A DNA stretch of 64,000 nucleotides from the NCBI GenBank assembly GCA_963693305.1, contig OY855911.1, positions 30,768,939 to 30,832,938 of the forward strand, read 5' to 3'. How positions within the stretch are numbered: the first letter of the stretch is position 1; each line of letters starts with the position of its first letter. The position numbers and the translations under genes are program-made. This document shows, piece after piece, positions 39,347 to 51,370 of the stretch. The stretch is from Meandrina meandrites (lineage: Eukaryota; Cnidaria; Anthozoa; Scleractinia; Meandrinidae). Under the pieces are notes generated by a model. It had not been told where the DNA came from. It did not search any database and worked only from the letters and a program-made list of their open reading frames with translations.

Positions 39347-39889
39347 GGAATCACCGGACTTGTTTTCGAGTTATAAGCACTAAAAGCTAAAATTATTTTT
39401 TAGCACGTGATACCGTTGCTATGGTAACTTGCAATGCCAAGAAAATAATCACAGTGATTGGGCATCAGTTTGATACCTGAAATTGTTGGGTCAACTGAAA
39501 AAGACTTGTAGTATTTATCCGTCAAAATTAAGCCGTGTTGAAAAGTGCAGGAAACTGTTGTGAGCCACCTAAATTACGAAACAAAATGACATATCCTGGG
39601 CTTAAACACCTGACATGCCATGTAATACCGTATAAATCATATGAATAGCCCAGAGGTATATCCCACCGACATGCTGCACTAGGCACTATAGATGAGTGGA
39701 AAGAGTAACAAGGGAAGAGTGCTGTCACTGAATGATTCCCCTTCAACCAAGTCCTCCTCGAAGGACTTTACCGATTGCTTAAATATAAGCTTTACATTAC
39801 CAAACGCTATGCAAACATGCAGCGAGCATTGTTTTCATTGGAGCTCAGCTTGCATACGTTTGAATATTTTCCCGAGACTCTTCGCGCAC

Positions 39890-40830
39890 TTTTTATCATT
39901 TTCAGAATACAGCTATTTCGAGAAAGGTTGTCGGAAAAAAAGCATCAAAGTGCACGCGACAAGACCGAAAGGTGGCATGGGTATTCACTGGAATTTTGCA
40001 TATTGGCCTAGTTTTGCATATTGGCCAAGTTTGTATTTTTGCACGTGGAAAATTTGTTTTTCCTCTCAGGGGCCAATATCTTTAGCTTTACTTTTACTGT
40101 CGCATGTCTTTGAGTGAGGAAAATCCTTCTAAACTCCAAAATGCAGAGGGGCTAAACGTACCTTGTTTCTACATGTCTGAAAAGAAAGAAAACCTGGAAT
40201 TCGCGCTTATTTTGTTGCTATATCTCATTAGTAGAATTCTACTAGTACACTAATGCAAATGCTGCAATGTGATTGGCTGAGCTATTGAACACTATCAGCC
40301 ATTAGTGTGCAGTTGCCGAAGGTCGTCCACAAAATGCGACGTTTTTATCGTTTTTCCGAAGTTTTGGAAGGAAGTTTAAATGTAAATGGATAATAAAATT
40401 CTCGAGAAGACTAAAAGAAGGACATTAGCGGTTTCTTGACTTTAAAAGCTTGAAATTATTGAAAAACGGGTGCACGCGCGTAAACAACTGCAAATTTACC
40501 AAGGACAATTCAATGCGTGCGATTTTGTTAAAACGTTAAGTTCGATAATGCGTAGGAAAATAATTAGAAACCATTATTTGCGTTTATTTCAGTCAGAATT
40601 CTACTAAAACAATTAGATTATTCGCTCTCAATTTCTATGAGGTGATAGTTGATTCGGCCTGCGGCCTCATCAACTATCACCTCATAGAAATCTCGAGCTC
40701 ATAATCTAATCGTTAATTAGTATTCAACACGTGCAGTAGCTCAATACGTCTACCCATACTACCTTTCGAAATTGGCTTGTGCAGTTTTGTGCTTTTTTCC
40801 GACAACGTTTCTCGAAATAGCTGTATGTCA
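39890..40830. repeat. Inverted repeat pair flanking a nested MITE
   Basis: acagctatttcgagaaagg...gtcggaaaaaa..gca (from 39900) pairs with tgcttttttccgac...aacgtttctcgaaatagctgt (to 40827). MITE copy B (40224-40720) has inserted between the arms. Confidence 0.6.
40224..40720 (-). mobile_element. MITE with two different palindromic ends, copy B
   Basis: Near-identical to 35490-35990 but inverted; a few substitutions and a six-base difference in the small end palindrome. The two copies, 4.2 kb apart, could pair or recombine, inverting the DNA between. Confidence 0.75.
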
Positions 40831-40874
40831 CGCCGCAAAGTCGACTAAAGCGCTCTAAGGTGCGGGATTGCATT

Positions 40875-41170
40875 CTCGTCTCCATAGCCCTTTTCACTTC
40901 TCTTAGCTGGCAGAGCCTTCGCACGAGAAACGAAGGGCTCTGGGGACATGGGATTTTTTAATTTATTTGAATTTTTTTGATTGGCTGTTTGAAACAAAGA
41001 AATCTTGAGCGGAAGTAAAAACCGCCATGACTTAGTCATACAGTATATAGAAACATCGCGACTGCATACACGAAGACCAGAAGACCCAGAATCTAGGACG
41101 GGAAATCCTTTGTCTCGTGCCATGGCCCCGCCGGCTAAAAAGAAGCGAAAAGGGCTATGGGGACGAGACT
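40875..41170. repeat. Imperfect inverted repeat element
   Basis: attctcgtctccatagccctttt...cttagctggc..gcacgaga pairs with tctcgtgccatggccccgccggctaa...aaaagggctatggggacgaga. No gene. Confidence 0.5.
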
Positions 41171-41199
41171 GGCGGGATTGCAGAAAAACATCTCAGTAA

Positions 41200-43200
41200 T
41201 ATTCGTAGGTCATTAAAATAACAAAAGAATAACAAAACAACACATTTGTTGTAAGGCTCCGTTCCATTGAATCGATTTTTCCACAATGCTGCACCTCACT
41301 CGGAAAGCTTCACAAAGAAAGAGCGTCTATTTACCATCTACCAAGGTACAGTTGGCAATTTGTATTGAGCTTTAATCATTAGAAGAAGGTTCTCATGTTC
41401 TATAAGAAAATAATGTCCTCTTCAGGTGGTTTTCACACCAGCGACAGCGATTGCATTCATCTACATCAAGTTATCGTAGATATTTTACTGGTGTATATAA
41501 AATGAAGTATTTTTTCTTATCAATAGTATCCGAGTACAAATTGTTTTATTTGATTATTATATTATATTTTGCCAAATGTTATGATGCACGGCGCCTACAC
41601 TACTCGTTTCAATGACTCTACATGCATAATTAAGAAGACACAGGGTATAGTGCCAGTTATTGCTATGTAGTATTTATATCGATCTCAAGTAAAGATCGAT
41701 AAAGAAAACACACCTCGTCGCAATTCACATATTCGCCACATCGTTAAAAGACATGCTTTGGAAGCCAGGTTTGACTAAAACTAGGTGTGGAACATACTGA
41801 CACTCATTTGTAAACAATTATCTCGATTGATCATTCCGTGCATAATATGAATAAAAAATTAGAAATACCAGCGAGGGTTTCATACTTGAAAAGCAGTCCG
41901 AATTAAAAGTTCGTTGTTGCTTTGCTTTGAAAAGACCTGAAATAAACTCTCTCCTCTTCACGTTTACTTATTTCGCTTGGTTTGACATCAAGTACTGGTA
42001 AAAAAATTTTGACTCCGCCACTTAACGCTGCAGGCATGTTTTGAATGTCTTGGAGTTATCAAAGGTTTAACAAAATTTACATAAGTTGTTGAACAGTCAT
42101 TTTAATAACATTGTCGGGTAGTTGTCAAAGGCGTACAAGCAACTTTTTGCCGGGGGGGGGGGGGGGGGGGTGGTGAACTATTTGCCCAAAGCATGTTCGC
42201 AAGTTGCCCAAATATTTACGAAACAGTCGAAAAGAAACGAGGGTCATGATCATACGATGCACTAATATAGCTGGCCTATGTATGAAGTGAAAATATTCTC
42301 ATATGACCTCATAAAACACGTTAAAAGAAATAGCTGTCTCTGTATTTTGACGGCCGAAGATATCAATGATGCGATCCATGTCATTGTTGACCGCAGATTT
42401 GCACATGCCTTTTCAAAGTTAATAGATACGATGTTACTAATACGTTGCCCCATGGTGCTGCGGAGGTAACTTTTACAATCTGCGCAACGCACTGAATAAT
42501 CGTTCTTCAGAACCAATGTAGCAGGTACCACTAAAAGGATATGTACCACATAAGGAAACTCTGGAAATATATCAAATAGGTCGTTCTCGGCGTTTGTCTC
42601 GGTGCCCTGGCTTCTCGTAATTCAAACTGAGAATGAGTGAGCCACTTTTTATTTTACGCCTTTTTTAATTTTCGAGTTAACACCAACCTCTTAACAACAA
42701 AAAAGGCAGGAATTCACTCAATAAGACGTGAACAAACCATAAACAATATGGTGGTTTACTGTGATTCTCCTCCAATTAACACTGTCAAACTTGACGTCGG
42801 CCCGACGTTTTCAAATTTTAGACAACTTCTTTCCTGGGTCGCCCACTACCTCTCGGAACGAGTTATTTCATTGGTTCCTAAAACAATACATAACAGGCTA
42901 TAACAATGCCCCTATCCCTGAATAACAATAGAGGTAGTGTTTACAGCGGGCGAATGAAAATAGAGGTTTCAGAGAGGTAGTGTCTTACTGTCTTTCCTAC
43001 CCGCCATAGAAAAACCAGTTTAAAACAACTTTTGTGACCAGTACAGTGCGTTTTAGTAAGGTAAGCCAACTATCAGAGCACTTTTCAATCAATTGCAACA
43101 CCTCCATTGGATTTTCAAGTAGCACTAAATCATGGTGAGCCTGCACGGATCTGGACACAGCGAATATAAAAATTTCTCGTACTCAGGTTATTGTGCTGAA
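41200..43200. other. Intergenic region with duplicated segment and poly-G tract
   Basis: No gene is supported. 41545-41950 (ttgattattat...gccaaatgttatgatgcacggcgcctacac, gatcgataaagaaaacacacctcg, gcagtccgaattaaaagttcgttgtt) is paralogous to pieces at 46785-46850, 48220-48250 and 48960-49200, where later elements interrupt it. Poly-G lies at 42152-42170 (19). Confidence 0.5.
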
Positions 43201-43349
43201 ACATTAGAGAGCTTAAGCACCAGACGTTCTTGACAACACGAACGGCGGGGAGGTCGCGTAGGACTGGATCGAGGCCTGCGTTTTTGGCGCGAAATAGGAA
43301 GGTTAAGCAGTCTGTGTTTTTGTGACACGAACGTCTTCGGCGTGTTGTC

Positions 43350-44013
43350 ATGTCGTCGCTAAAAGATGCAAGAAACTTAGCTTTGATTAGCCATAGCCAA
43401 GGCGTTATTACAGACGAAGAGCTGTTACTGCTCCTAGAAGAAAACAAGTCCAGAAACCCGGAATTTCCTATGATGTTTACGACCGCTTTGATTTGGAAAA
43501 CATGGAAGAACGGCCGAGTGCAAATCCGAGTTCAGAGTGGAGAAGCACGATATTCCTCTCTTGGCCGAAGCTCTTGGCTTGCCAGATACCTTTACATGTC
43601 CTCAGAGATCAGTTGCTGAAGGAATGGAGGGTTTATGCATGGTCTTAAAGCGAATGAGTTTCCCTTGCCGCTTCAGCGATATGATTTATCGCTTTGGCCG
43701 GCCAGTTCCTGTCCTCAGTATGGTCACCAACCAAAGTTATAGATTACATCCACCAAACCCATGGTCATAGACTAACTCAATGGAATAACCTGCTACTAAA
43801 TCCTGCTGCACTGCAGACATACGCCGACGCCATTGCGAGAAAAGGAGCTCCACTTGAGAACTGTTTTGGGTTTGTGGACGGGACAGTTTGCCCCATATGC
43901 AGACCGAACGAACACCAGAGCACAGTTTACAATGGACACAAGAGAGTCCATGCTCTCAAGTTTCAGTCAGTCACCATACCGAATGGGTTGATAGCCAATT
44001 TGTATGGTCCCGT
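43350..44013 (+). pseudogene. Harbinger transposase (HARBI1/DDE_4-like), frameshifted and lacking its second half
   Basis: Starts MSSLKDARNLALISHSQGVITDEE. After about residue 43 the homologous frame changes, resumes at EKHDIPLLAEALGLP (43537), and changes again near 43725 into VIDYIHQTHGHRLTQWN...CFGFVDGTVCPICRP...GHKRVHALKFQSV...ANLYGPVG. The FVDGT Asp is the first catalytic acid. A donor-like gtaag follows at 44014, but no exon with the second Asp and Glu was found before the Myb gene, so the enzyme cannot be complete. Confidence 0.75.
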
Positions 44014-44250
44014 AGGTAAGAAGGGAATTCATTTATGTAATGGTTTGTTTCTCCAAGATTTTCACTAAATGTCTTTTTGGAACCCTACTTAATGTTTTGC
44101 TTGCCGTCTACCTGCCCTTTATAAGGCACTTAGCTATAAAAAGCAGACTGTTGAACCCTTTATATTTCTGATGGTTCATACTTATCAACAACCAGTGGCA
44201 AATTTAAGGTTGGGTCCCATGATAAAGGCAATCCAAGTGTAAAAAGTACA

Positions 44251-44703
44251 CTAGATAATCACATTTTTTCTATTATGGGACTTCCTCTTCAGAGTATCAG
44301 AAAGTTTCTCCATGGCTTTCTTTCTGATGTCAACTGCCTTAGCACGGTCTTGCTCAGCTTTCTTGTTTTTCTCCTCATTTTCATTCTCCTTCTCATATGC
44401 AGAGAGATCTTCCAGCGCAATTAGTTCTTCTAGAAGAACATCCAACTCACTGACTTCTGGTGAAGTTCCACTTTCCTTCTTTTCACTCTGCATTTGCTTT
44501 CTGTATTTTTTAGCCAGTAGTGTATATCTGTCTCGAACAGATCGAACAGTGACCTTGAATTTAGGTGTGTCGATGTCCTCTAGGTTTTTAGCAACTGTTT
44601 CCCACATTTTGGCACGTTGGGTAGTTTTACGCTTTGCAGAGAAGGGATTTACAGCTAGCATTTCGCGACAGAGCAGCACATCATGTGTTGTTGACCATTC
44701 CAT
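44251..44703 (-). CDS. Myb/SANT-like DNA-binding protein of Harbinger element, 150 residues
   Basis: Starts MEWSTTHDVLLCREMLAVNPF; the pattern W(S)..D.LLCRE...PF..K....RG-like KMWETVAKNLED...FKVTVRSVRDRY..L matches the trihelix/Myb-like protein that accompanies PIF/Harbinger transposases and binds the terminal repeats. A Glu/Lys-rich coiled-coil tail (residues 75-140) follows. The frame is fully open, in contrast to the transposase, so the protein could still be made. Confidence 0.75.
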   Translation of the reverse strand: MEWSTTHDVLLCREMLAVNPFSAKRKTTQRAKMWETVAKNLEDIDTPKFKVTVRSVRDRYTLLAKKYRKQMQSEKKESGTSPEVSELDVLLEELIALEDLSAYEKENENEEKNKKAEQDRAKAVDIRKKAMEKLSDTLKRKSHNRKNVII

Positions 44704-45623
44704 TGGTGCTTTTATTCTATATAAACAAAATGAAAAGGTTACACAGTCTCCCAGGTGCTGAGGTTGTTTTACTACCTAGTGGGTTGTGTGGGCAAAGCAC
44801 CATTTGCTTCTATATCTTTCCCATATTTAACCAAAATATAATTTCTATACCTTTTTCAGACGTATATTATTGAAATGAGATTACTATTTAATTGTGACCT
44901 GAAGCAAAATTTGATTATGCTTTGGAGAATTGAATTATCCTTCTCTGTTCCTTTTTCTCTCGGGTGTTTTTAAGAACAATATTTGCTACAGTATAATCAA
45001 TCTAAATTTTTTAAATCGCTTAAATAAATTATTTCGCTCCCAGGAAAATGTGCAGATACCCCTTACACAGATCGCCTTACACTGATATAAATGTGCTGTG
45101 TATGAATACAATTTTTTATGACTAACAACAACATTCCACATGTAAAATTATTTACGCCCAAATTCTTATTTACATGCAGAGAAAATTAATTACACACACA
45201 AGGTAAAACTGGAATTACCAGCCAAAAACACCAAAGCAACGGCAATAACATCTTGTCAAGAGAATAAATAATTTAGCATGTTTGTTCATGTTGAAGTATG
45301 TATTTTTAGAACGACCAACCAAGTCAATATCAATGTGCTTTTATTTACATAGCTCAAAAAATTATTTTAAACCTTTTTCCAATAAATTTCTTAAAGCATT
45401 TCGAATACTGGACTAGCATTTATGGAAAAGTCCAAATAACTAAGTCAGCTCGTCAGTTTAAGCGAGAAAGCCGAGTGAATAATCATAACCTTGAAACTAG
45501 AACAAGACACGAAACTGGCATGTATTGAAACATGAGAAAGCCAAATGTTTGAATGTCGTGATAACTTTCTAACCGAGCCAAACAAACGACTGTGGAAGTA
45601 GTCACAATTTTTGCAGTTGATAG

Positions 45624-46186
45624 TTAAAGTGCCTATGAAGTGAAAATTGTTTTTGTTTAGTTATAATATTCACCTTTCGAAAAACACGATTCCAAAGTTT
45701 GAAACATCTAGCTTTAAAAATAACGATTTTACAAGCGCTCAAAGTTGTGCCATTTTACCCTCAAAATTGGTCAGGGGAATGGGTCGAGTTTAATCCAAAA
45801 ATACCAGGCCGTGACGTCACTTTGGTGCCTCACATTTGTTTACACAGTCAGTGTTTCTTGTATCCAATGAGTATTTTCAGTTCGAAAAGATGTCGAGCGA
45901 TACAAAAATGAGCAAAATTTCAGAAATATCTAGCAGCCCCGAAGAAGAAGAAACCAGTGAGCGAGAGGAGGAAGACGTCGGCACCAAAGTGACGTCAGAG
46001 GTTATTATCACGTGGTATTTTGACCGCGCGATTCAAAGACCATTTTTGAGGTCAAAATGGCACAACTTTGAGCGCTTATAAAATCGTTAGTTTTTAAGCT
46101 AGACTTTTCAAACTTTGGAATCTTGTTTTTCAAAAGGTAAATATTATAACTAGATAAAAACAATTTTCACTTCATAGGCACTTTAA
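45624..46186. mobile_element. MITE with long inverted repeats nested in the Harbinger element
   Basis: ttaaagtgcctatgaagtgaaaatt at 45624 pairs with its inverse ending 46186, and the arms extend about 150 bases (tttgaaacatctagctttaaaaa / ttagtttttaagctagac...). The centre holds a frame (45836-46081) with MSSDTKMSKISEISSSPEEEE, a short acidic serine-rich peptide perhaps captured from a host gene. Confidence 0.7.
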
Positions 46187-46784
46187 CAGTAGTTAACAGA
46201 ACAGAAATGGATTTTACAGCTATTTGGGAAATGAGTTCACTTACAAAAAATCGGCGGGAAGATTCGTTGCACTCTGTTTGTCAGCTTGCATGGTTTGACG
46301 CGTCAAGTGCAAAGACTTAGTTTCAGTCCACTCTGAAACCCAAATTAAAAGTGTTAAAATATTTTTCTTCTCCAATATGGTTTAACCCAAAGCTAACAAT
46401 CAAGAAAAATAGCAGTTAACTCACATTATACGTCCAAACTGCTCCGCGTTCTCCCTTGAACTTCAAAACTCGCGTTCTGGCGTCTGCGACTTGAGCGCGA
46501 AAACGCGATGACATGCGCAGTATGCATGATCTGGTTCTTGAAACTTCCGGTTGACGTTTGTGACATCACCGACGTCCGGTGCTTAAGCTCTCTATTAATG
46601 ACACTGAACATCCGCTTGTAGTGGTTTGAATAAACTGTACTCCAATCTTTTCACGGCGCAGCACTATTACTACTAAAGGTAAGCTTGTTTTGAACCCGCG
46701 GTTTCGTATGCCCTCCAGGATGGATGTATGGCGAAAAACGGTCGCCCCGTGAGGTATGCTTTGGCGCTTAAAGAGTTGGTTTAT

Positions 46785-47838
46785 TTGATTATTATATTTT
46801 GCCAAATATTATGATGCACAGCGCCTACACTACTCGTTTCCTTGACTATGCATGTATAAATATATAGATTTAGGCAGGCCTAAAAGCGGAGCTCCCATTT
46901 ATTAATTTTTTTTGCTCGAGTTAATTAAGTAGCCACACTATATTTCTAAGCTTATATGGTGGCCCATTTAGGTACAAAATAATTTTAATCGATGCTCATG
47001 GTTAAACTTAATATCTTAAAAACCTCTCGTGATTTTGTTGACGAAAGTGACATCAATATATTTCGTGGTTAACCCGTCTGAATTTTCTTGCCTGTATAGT
47101 GACAGGTTCTAAAATTGAAATTGACGAATGCACGCACGTAGACGCAAAACAAATCTTAGTAAACTTTTTACGTTTACTGTACACTAATTAATACACCTCC
47201 AAGACGTCTATGAGTTATTCAATGTAAAAAGAACCTTGACCTTGTTTTGATTACTACAAAACTGTCAGGGCAAGAAAATCAACTCAAGGCAAATACCAAG
47301 TACAGAAAAACAAAGTGAACTCGCTACTAAACACAGTAAACTAAATGAACTCACGCCACGGTAAAATAAGAAAATCACGGCGGCAGAACAAACTCTGCAA
47401 ATTGATGGTGCCGGTTATGTAAGTCGTTTTAAAGCAGTTTTTGTGTAAGAATTGTGGCAGTTTGTGATTTGGGAAGTGGTGCACGCTAACTTAAAATAAG
47501 CTTATAATGTTGTTTTGACTAGCTGTTTTGAACCGTCTCCTTTTCGTTGCGGTTTGGTTACGCATCTAGGATATTTCAACACACTCACTGATAAGCAGTG
47601 ATAGGAGAAACAAAACAAATGCAAGCGAGCCGAAATCGTGATCTTGATCCGTGAAGCTAAATAATTTGTTTTCAAAATCCAAAAATGCACATCACAGTTA
47701 ACTCCACTGACTAAAACAGAAAAATACAGAATACTAAAACAGAAAATAATTAGCCATATCGAACGGATGGTTTTCCAATTTTCTATGCTCGCACGACAGC
47801 TATGGGGCTCCGCTCTGCGACCGCTGGGTAGCTCCGCT
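46785..47838. other. Intergenic region, AT-rich
   Basis: No gene is supported. It starts with a copy of the 41560 segment (gccaaatattatgatgcac...) and is then interrupted by unrelated sequence. Confidence 0.4.
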
Positions 47839-48214
47839 ATTAGGGAGCTTAAGCAATGACGACGGCGACGCCGAGGACAACGCCTGGTGAAAAATGAATT
47901 TATATTTTACTCTAGAATCTCGCGATTATTCAGATGTATTCAGCGTATCCCCGTTGTCGGTTTTAGAACTGGCTCCAGCTAAATGCGTAAAGAGAGCGTT
48001 CAACTCCAAATAGAAAAATCAAAAATTTGCCGTCGTGGTTCATGTTGTCCAGAATACGCAGAATTGGGTCATTTCACGTTGGTCTTTTGCAGAGAACGGC
48101 TAGAAAATGTATCAACATTTCAAACGCATGTGCAGAGCTATTGTTCTGCTCATTAAACCTTTTGTTTGGTGACGTTCTCGTTGCCGTTGCCGTCGTAGTT
48201 TGCTTAAGCTCCCT
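47839..48214. mobile_element. Harbinger-type MITE, about 376 bp
   Basis: tagggagcttaagcaatgacgacggcgacg pairs with ccgttgccgtcgtagtttgcttaagctccct. The terminal gagcttaagca is shared with the 43204-46597 transposon, suggesting the same superfamily supplied its transposase. Confidence 0.7.
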
Positions 48215-48253
48215 ATTGAGAAGACACAGGGTACAGTGCTAGTTATTGTTATT

Positions 48254-48954
48254 TAGTCTAATTTCCAGAGGTGAATATAAGAATGGAACATTTTGATCGG
48301 TCGAAATGCTCTAGTTTATCACGCTATATTCACCGCACTAGGCGGTGAATATAGCATTCCAGGGCTTGGTTACTGAGCCACGCCACCTTCGACATCCAGA
48401 CAAGTAAACATGGCAGCATTTGGTGAATGAAATTTTCGTTCATTCTGAAGAAATCACTCCAAATCCGGAGTATTCAACATAGCTGGGATTTTAAAATTGT
48501 CTGCCAAGGCTTTTGGACCGAAAATATTTTCAAGAGATGATTCTCAAGGCATTTATACACGGTGGTTTTGTAGATCGCACGCGGCCATGAGAAACTCAAT
48601 CCGATCGATTGACCCAAAATTGTTCAGTTCTCTTCAGGCCAGAGCTGCTCGAGCGGATGTACACAATTGTTCATAAGTCGCCGATGACTAATCAAAGGTA
48701 CTAGATATCTGTCTTTTTCTTAGTGTTTGTTTTGTTCCGTTTTATTGCTTAAACTAAAGTGTAAATTCTGATTTATGATGAATTAAACTTGTTTGCAATT
48801 ATGCAAGCGAACACTGGTGTTTGTTGTTTCCATGTTTTAGTAGTTCTTCATTTTGTAGGTCTTGGTATTCACCTCTGGAAATTAGACTAAAACAATTATT
48901 CGCCTCAGGCTCAGTGAATCTCGGCGAATATTACCCTTCGGCGAATAATTGTTA
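48254..48954. mobile_element. Non-autonomous element with palindromic ends
   Basis: tagtctaatttccagaggtgaat at 48254 pairs with its inverse ending 48889. Just inside the left is a palindrome (tatattcaccgc / gcggtgaatata) and just beyond the right is another (aacaattattcgcc / ggcgaataattgtt, to 48954). It interrupts the 41670-like segment between gttattta and aaatcgtg, giving a clean empty-site comparison. Confidence 0.65.
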
Positions 48955-49299
48955 AATCGTGTCTATATCGATCGCAAGTTAAAGATCGATAAAGAAAACA
49001 CACCTCGTCGCAATTCACATATTAGCCACTTTGTTTAAAGCCATGTTTTGAAAGCAGATTTGAAGCAGTTTACTGAAACTAGGTGTGGAACATACTGACG
49101 CTCATCGTAAACAGTGATCTCGAATGATCATACCTGTCCAGTGAGGGTTTCATACTTGAAAAGTAGTCCGAATTGAAAGTTCGTTGTTACTTTGCTTTGC
49201 AAAGACCACAGGGTTCCCCGGGCTCATGTCGAAATAAAGTACAAAAAACCCACATCATTTGTGGTCGATGTTATGTTTATTTACTCTTCTGGAGCATTT

Positions 49300-49922
49300 A
49301 AGGTCATTTCTCTGAAATAGAACTGACAATAGATTTAAATTCAAACTTTGTCTATTGATTGTTCATCGTTTGGGAGCAGGAGGACTTTGAATCTATACGC
49401 CACAATCCCTTACAATATCAGCCTCCACAAAAGTGTCATTTGAACCGTTCAGTTAACGTTTCGCGAGAGCAGAAAAAAATAGGGAGGACGCAAAACGTGA
49501 TATTTATTAATAGAAGCACTACATCGACTTCAATGAACAATTTCCTGTTTGTTCAGGACAAAGGCACGACAGCGATTCAACTTATTCCAAACGTACAGTG
49601 CTCTCGAGGCCACAAATTTATCTTCACTGGTAGCGGCGTTTCCGATGATTACTGAAGTTTCAACAATAGAAATTTGTTAATATTCGCTGCATAGAAAGGA
49701 GGCGTTCACTGGACTCAGAAAAAGAGAAAAAAATTGATAGGTCACCGTGCTTGTTTACGAGAAAACGACGATTTACCTTGCGCACGAGCCAAGCCGAAAA
49801 GAAAAAGAAGCCACTTTCTTAATGCTGCTTAATGTGTGCGCGCTGGTACGCGTACTAATCACGCGTAAATTTATGCGCAGTAAGGATGCGCAATGCAAAA
49901 CAGAGGAATGACCTTAAACGCA
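49300..49922. repeat. Weak inverted-repeat-bounded segment
   Basis: gcatttaaggtcatttctctg and cagaggaatgaccttaaacgc are inverse complements about 600 bases apart. No protein was recognised between. Confidence 0.4.
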
Positions 49923-51300
49923 TTTTAACCGAAATTTTAATTTATGTTTACTCTTTAGTTACCTAAAAGGGAGAACACCCACAACACGCGTAGCACTCGA
50001 CTGCCCGACGAAAGGAAGCCAAAAGTTGCTTTTTATTGGTTCCACTCATTCCGGAACTTTGGCTGGGGGTAGTTCGGAGACCGTACTTTCAAAGCAGCAA
50101 GGCCGTGCGCTACATTTTTTGCGTGTGTTCATCGATTTTGTCCCTGCAAAATGTTCCTATGTGTTTCAGCACATTTAGTACCCTGAAAAGTATTGACGCG
50201 CACGTGCAACATGTTCCCACTATTCCATTGCCATAACATTTTTTTCTACACACACGTATGCTTTCTTTTAGGCTGGAAAAATGACCCAGGCATTTCTCAG
50301 AAACACCGATCCAAATTATCCGTAAAACCCGAACATGTTCCTCAGGAAAAGGTCTTTTTTGATCTGTCCGTAAAAAAAACCGCCGTCACCGTACTATTCA
50401 TGCACAGTATTAAACAGTTCTGCAAATTCACTGTTGGTCCGCTTCGAAATTCTTAGTCAGTTTTTTTTTCAATTCCTTTATTCCCTTGCAAGATGGCATG
50501 ACTTATTCGTCCCTCACGGTGAGTTGAAGGTGGCATGTTCGAGAGGCCAAAGGCTAAATTCCCTCTAAAATATTTGAAAAGCTTAAAGGTGATTTCCAGT
50601 CCATACTGCGCAATCTCTGTATGCAATGTTTAGGCGAGCCTCGCACGAAGGATTGTTTACTAGCCAATAAAAAATTCAGGGACAAACTTAGCTATTCTTA
50701 TCATTATTGCCAGATATCCTTACAAAACAATGATACCGAGTACAAGAACCTCGACTTTATTCCAAACCGAGGTTTCAGCTCATTGAGCATACCTGAACGA
50801 AACCGTTCCGTACTGATTGGCGGACTCAAAAACTTGGAATTCAAGTACGCTTAACTCACTACTGGTTTTTCTTAGCTATTGCTCAACAAGCACCATTTCA
50901 AAATATTCTCTAGAAGTCAAAAGTTAACATAAGTACAATATTTTTATTACATTCCATTAACTGATAGTTCGGACCGCATGCGCATTTTATCAAGTCCATA
51001 TAGTGCCTTCATGTAACAAGCGTGGAACAAAGAAACAAATTCCGGCTGAGTCCCCGAAGGGGGCGGGCGCTCTATCCACTGAACCACAGAAGGACAACCT
51101 GCATACTGCTAGATTTGGCTTTCTGTATGATGATAAACTATTCGATGGGCAGTACGCTATCATTTGTTTTGAGTTTTTGAAGGCTCAACATTTTCAAACT
51201 TAGTATTTAAAGTATCTACTAGGACGGGGGCAGGGGGGGGGGGGGGGGGGGCGGAAGGGAAAGGAATATTAATGTGATAGAACCGATAGAATTGACAATT
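49923..51300. other. Intergenic region before the HEPN/GTPase gene
   Basis: No gene is recognised. Poly-G lies at 51233-51251 (19). A tRNA A-box-like string on the - strand at about 51050-51090 has no matching B box. Confidence 0.4.
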
Positions 51301-51370
51301 TTGAATGATTTCTTTACCAGTTCTGCTGAAATGGACGTTAAAAGTGCTCAGTAAAAGCAGTTTACTTATT

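Larger units (their letters stand above)
43204..46597. mobile_element. PIF/Harbinger DNA transposon, defective, about 3.4 kb
   Basis: tagagagcttaagcacc at 43204 and its inverse ggtgcttaagctctcta ending near 46595 are likely terminal repeats, and the similarity continues (ccagacgt / acgtccgg). Between them are a damaged transposase on + and a convergent Myb/SANT-like gene on -, the two-gene arrangement typical of Harbinger elements. A MITE is nested at 45624-46186. Confidence 0.7.

Noticed and set aside
51050..51090. tRNA-like string ggttcagtggatagagcgc on -
   Set aside because: No B box, acceptor stem or anticodon arm follows.
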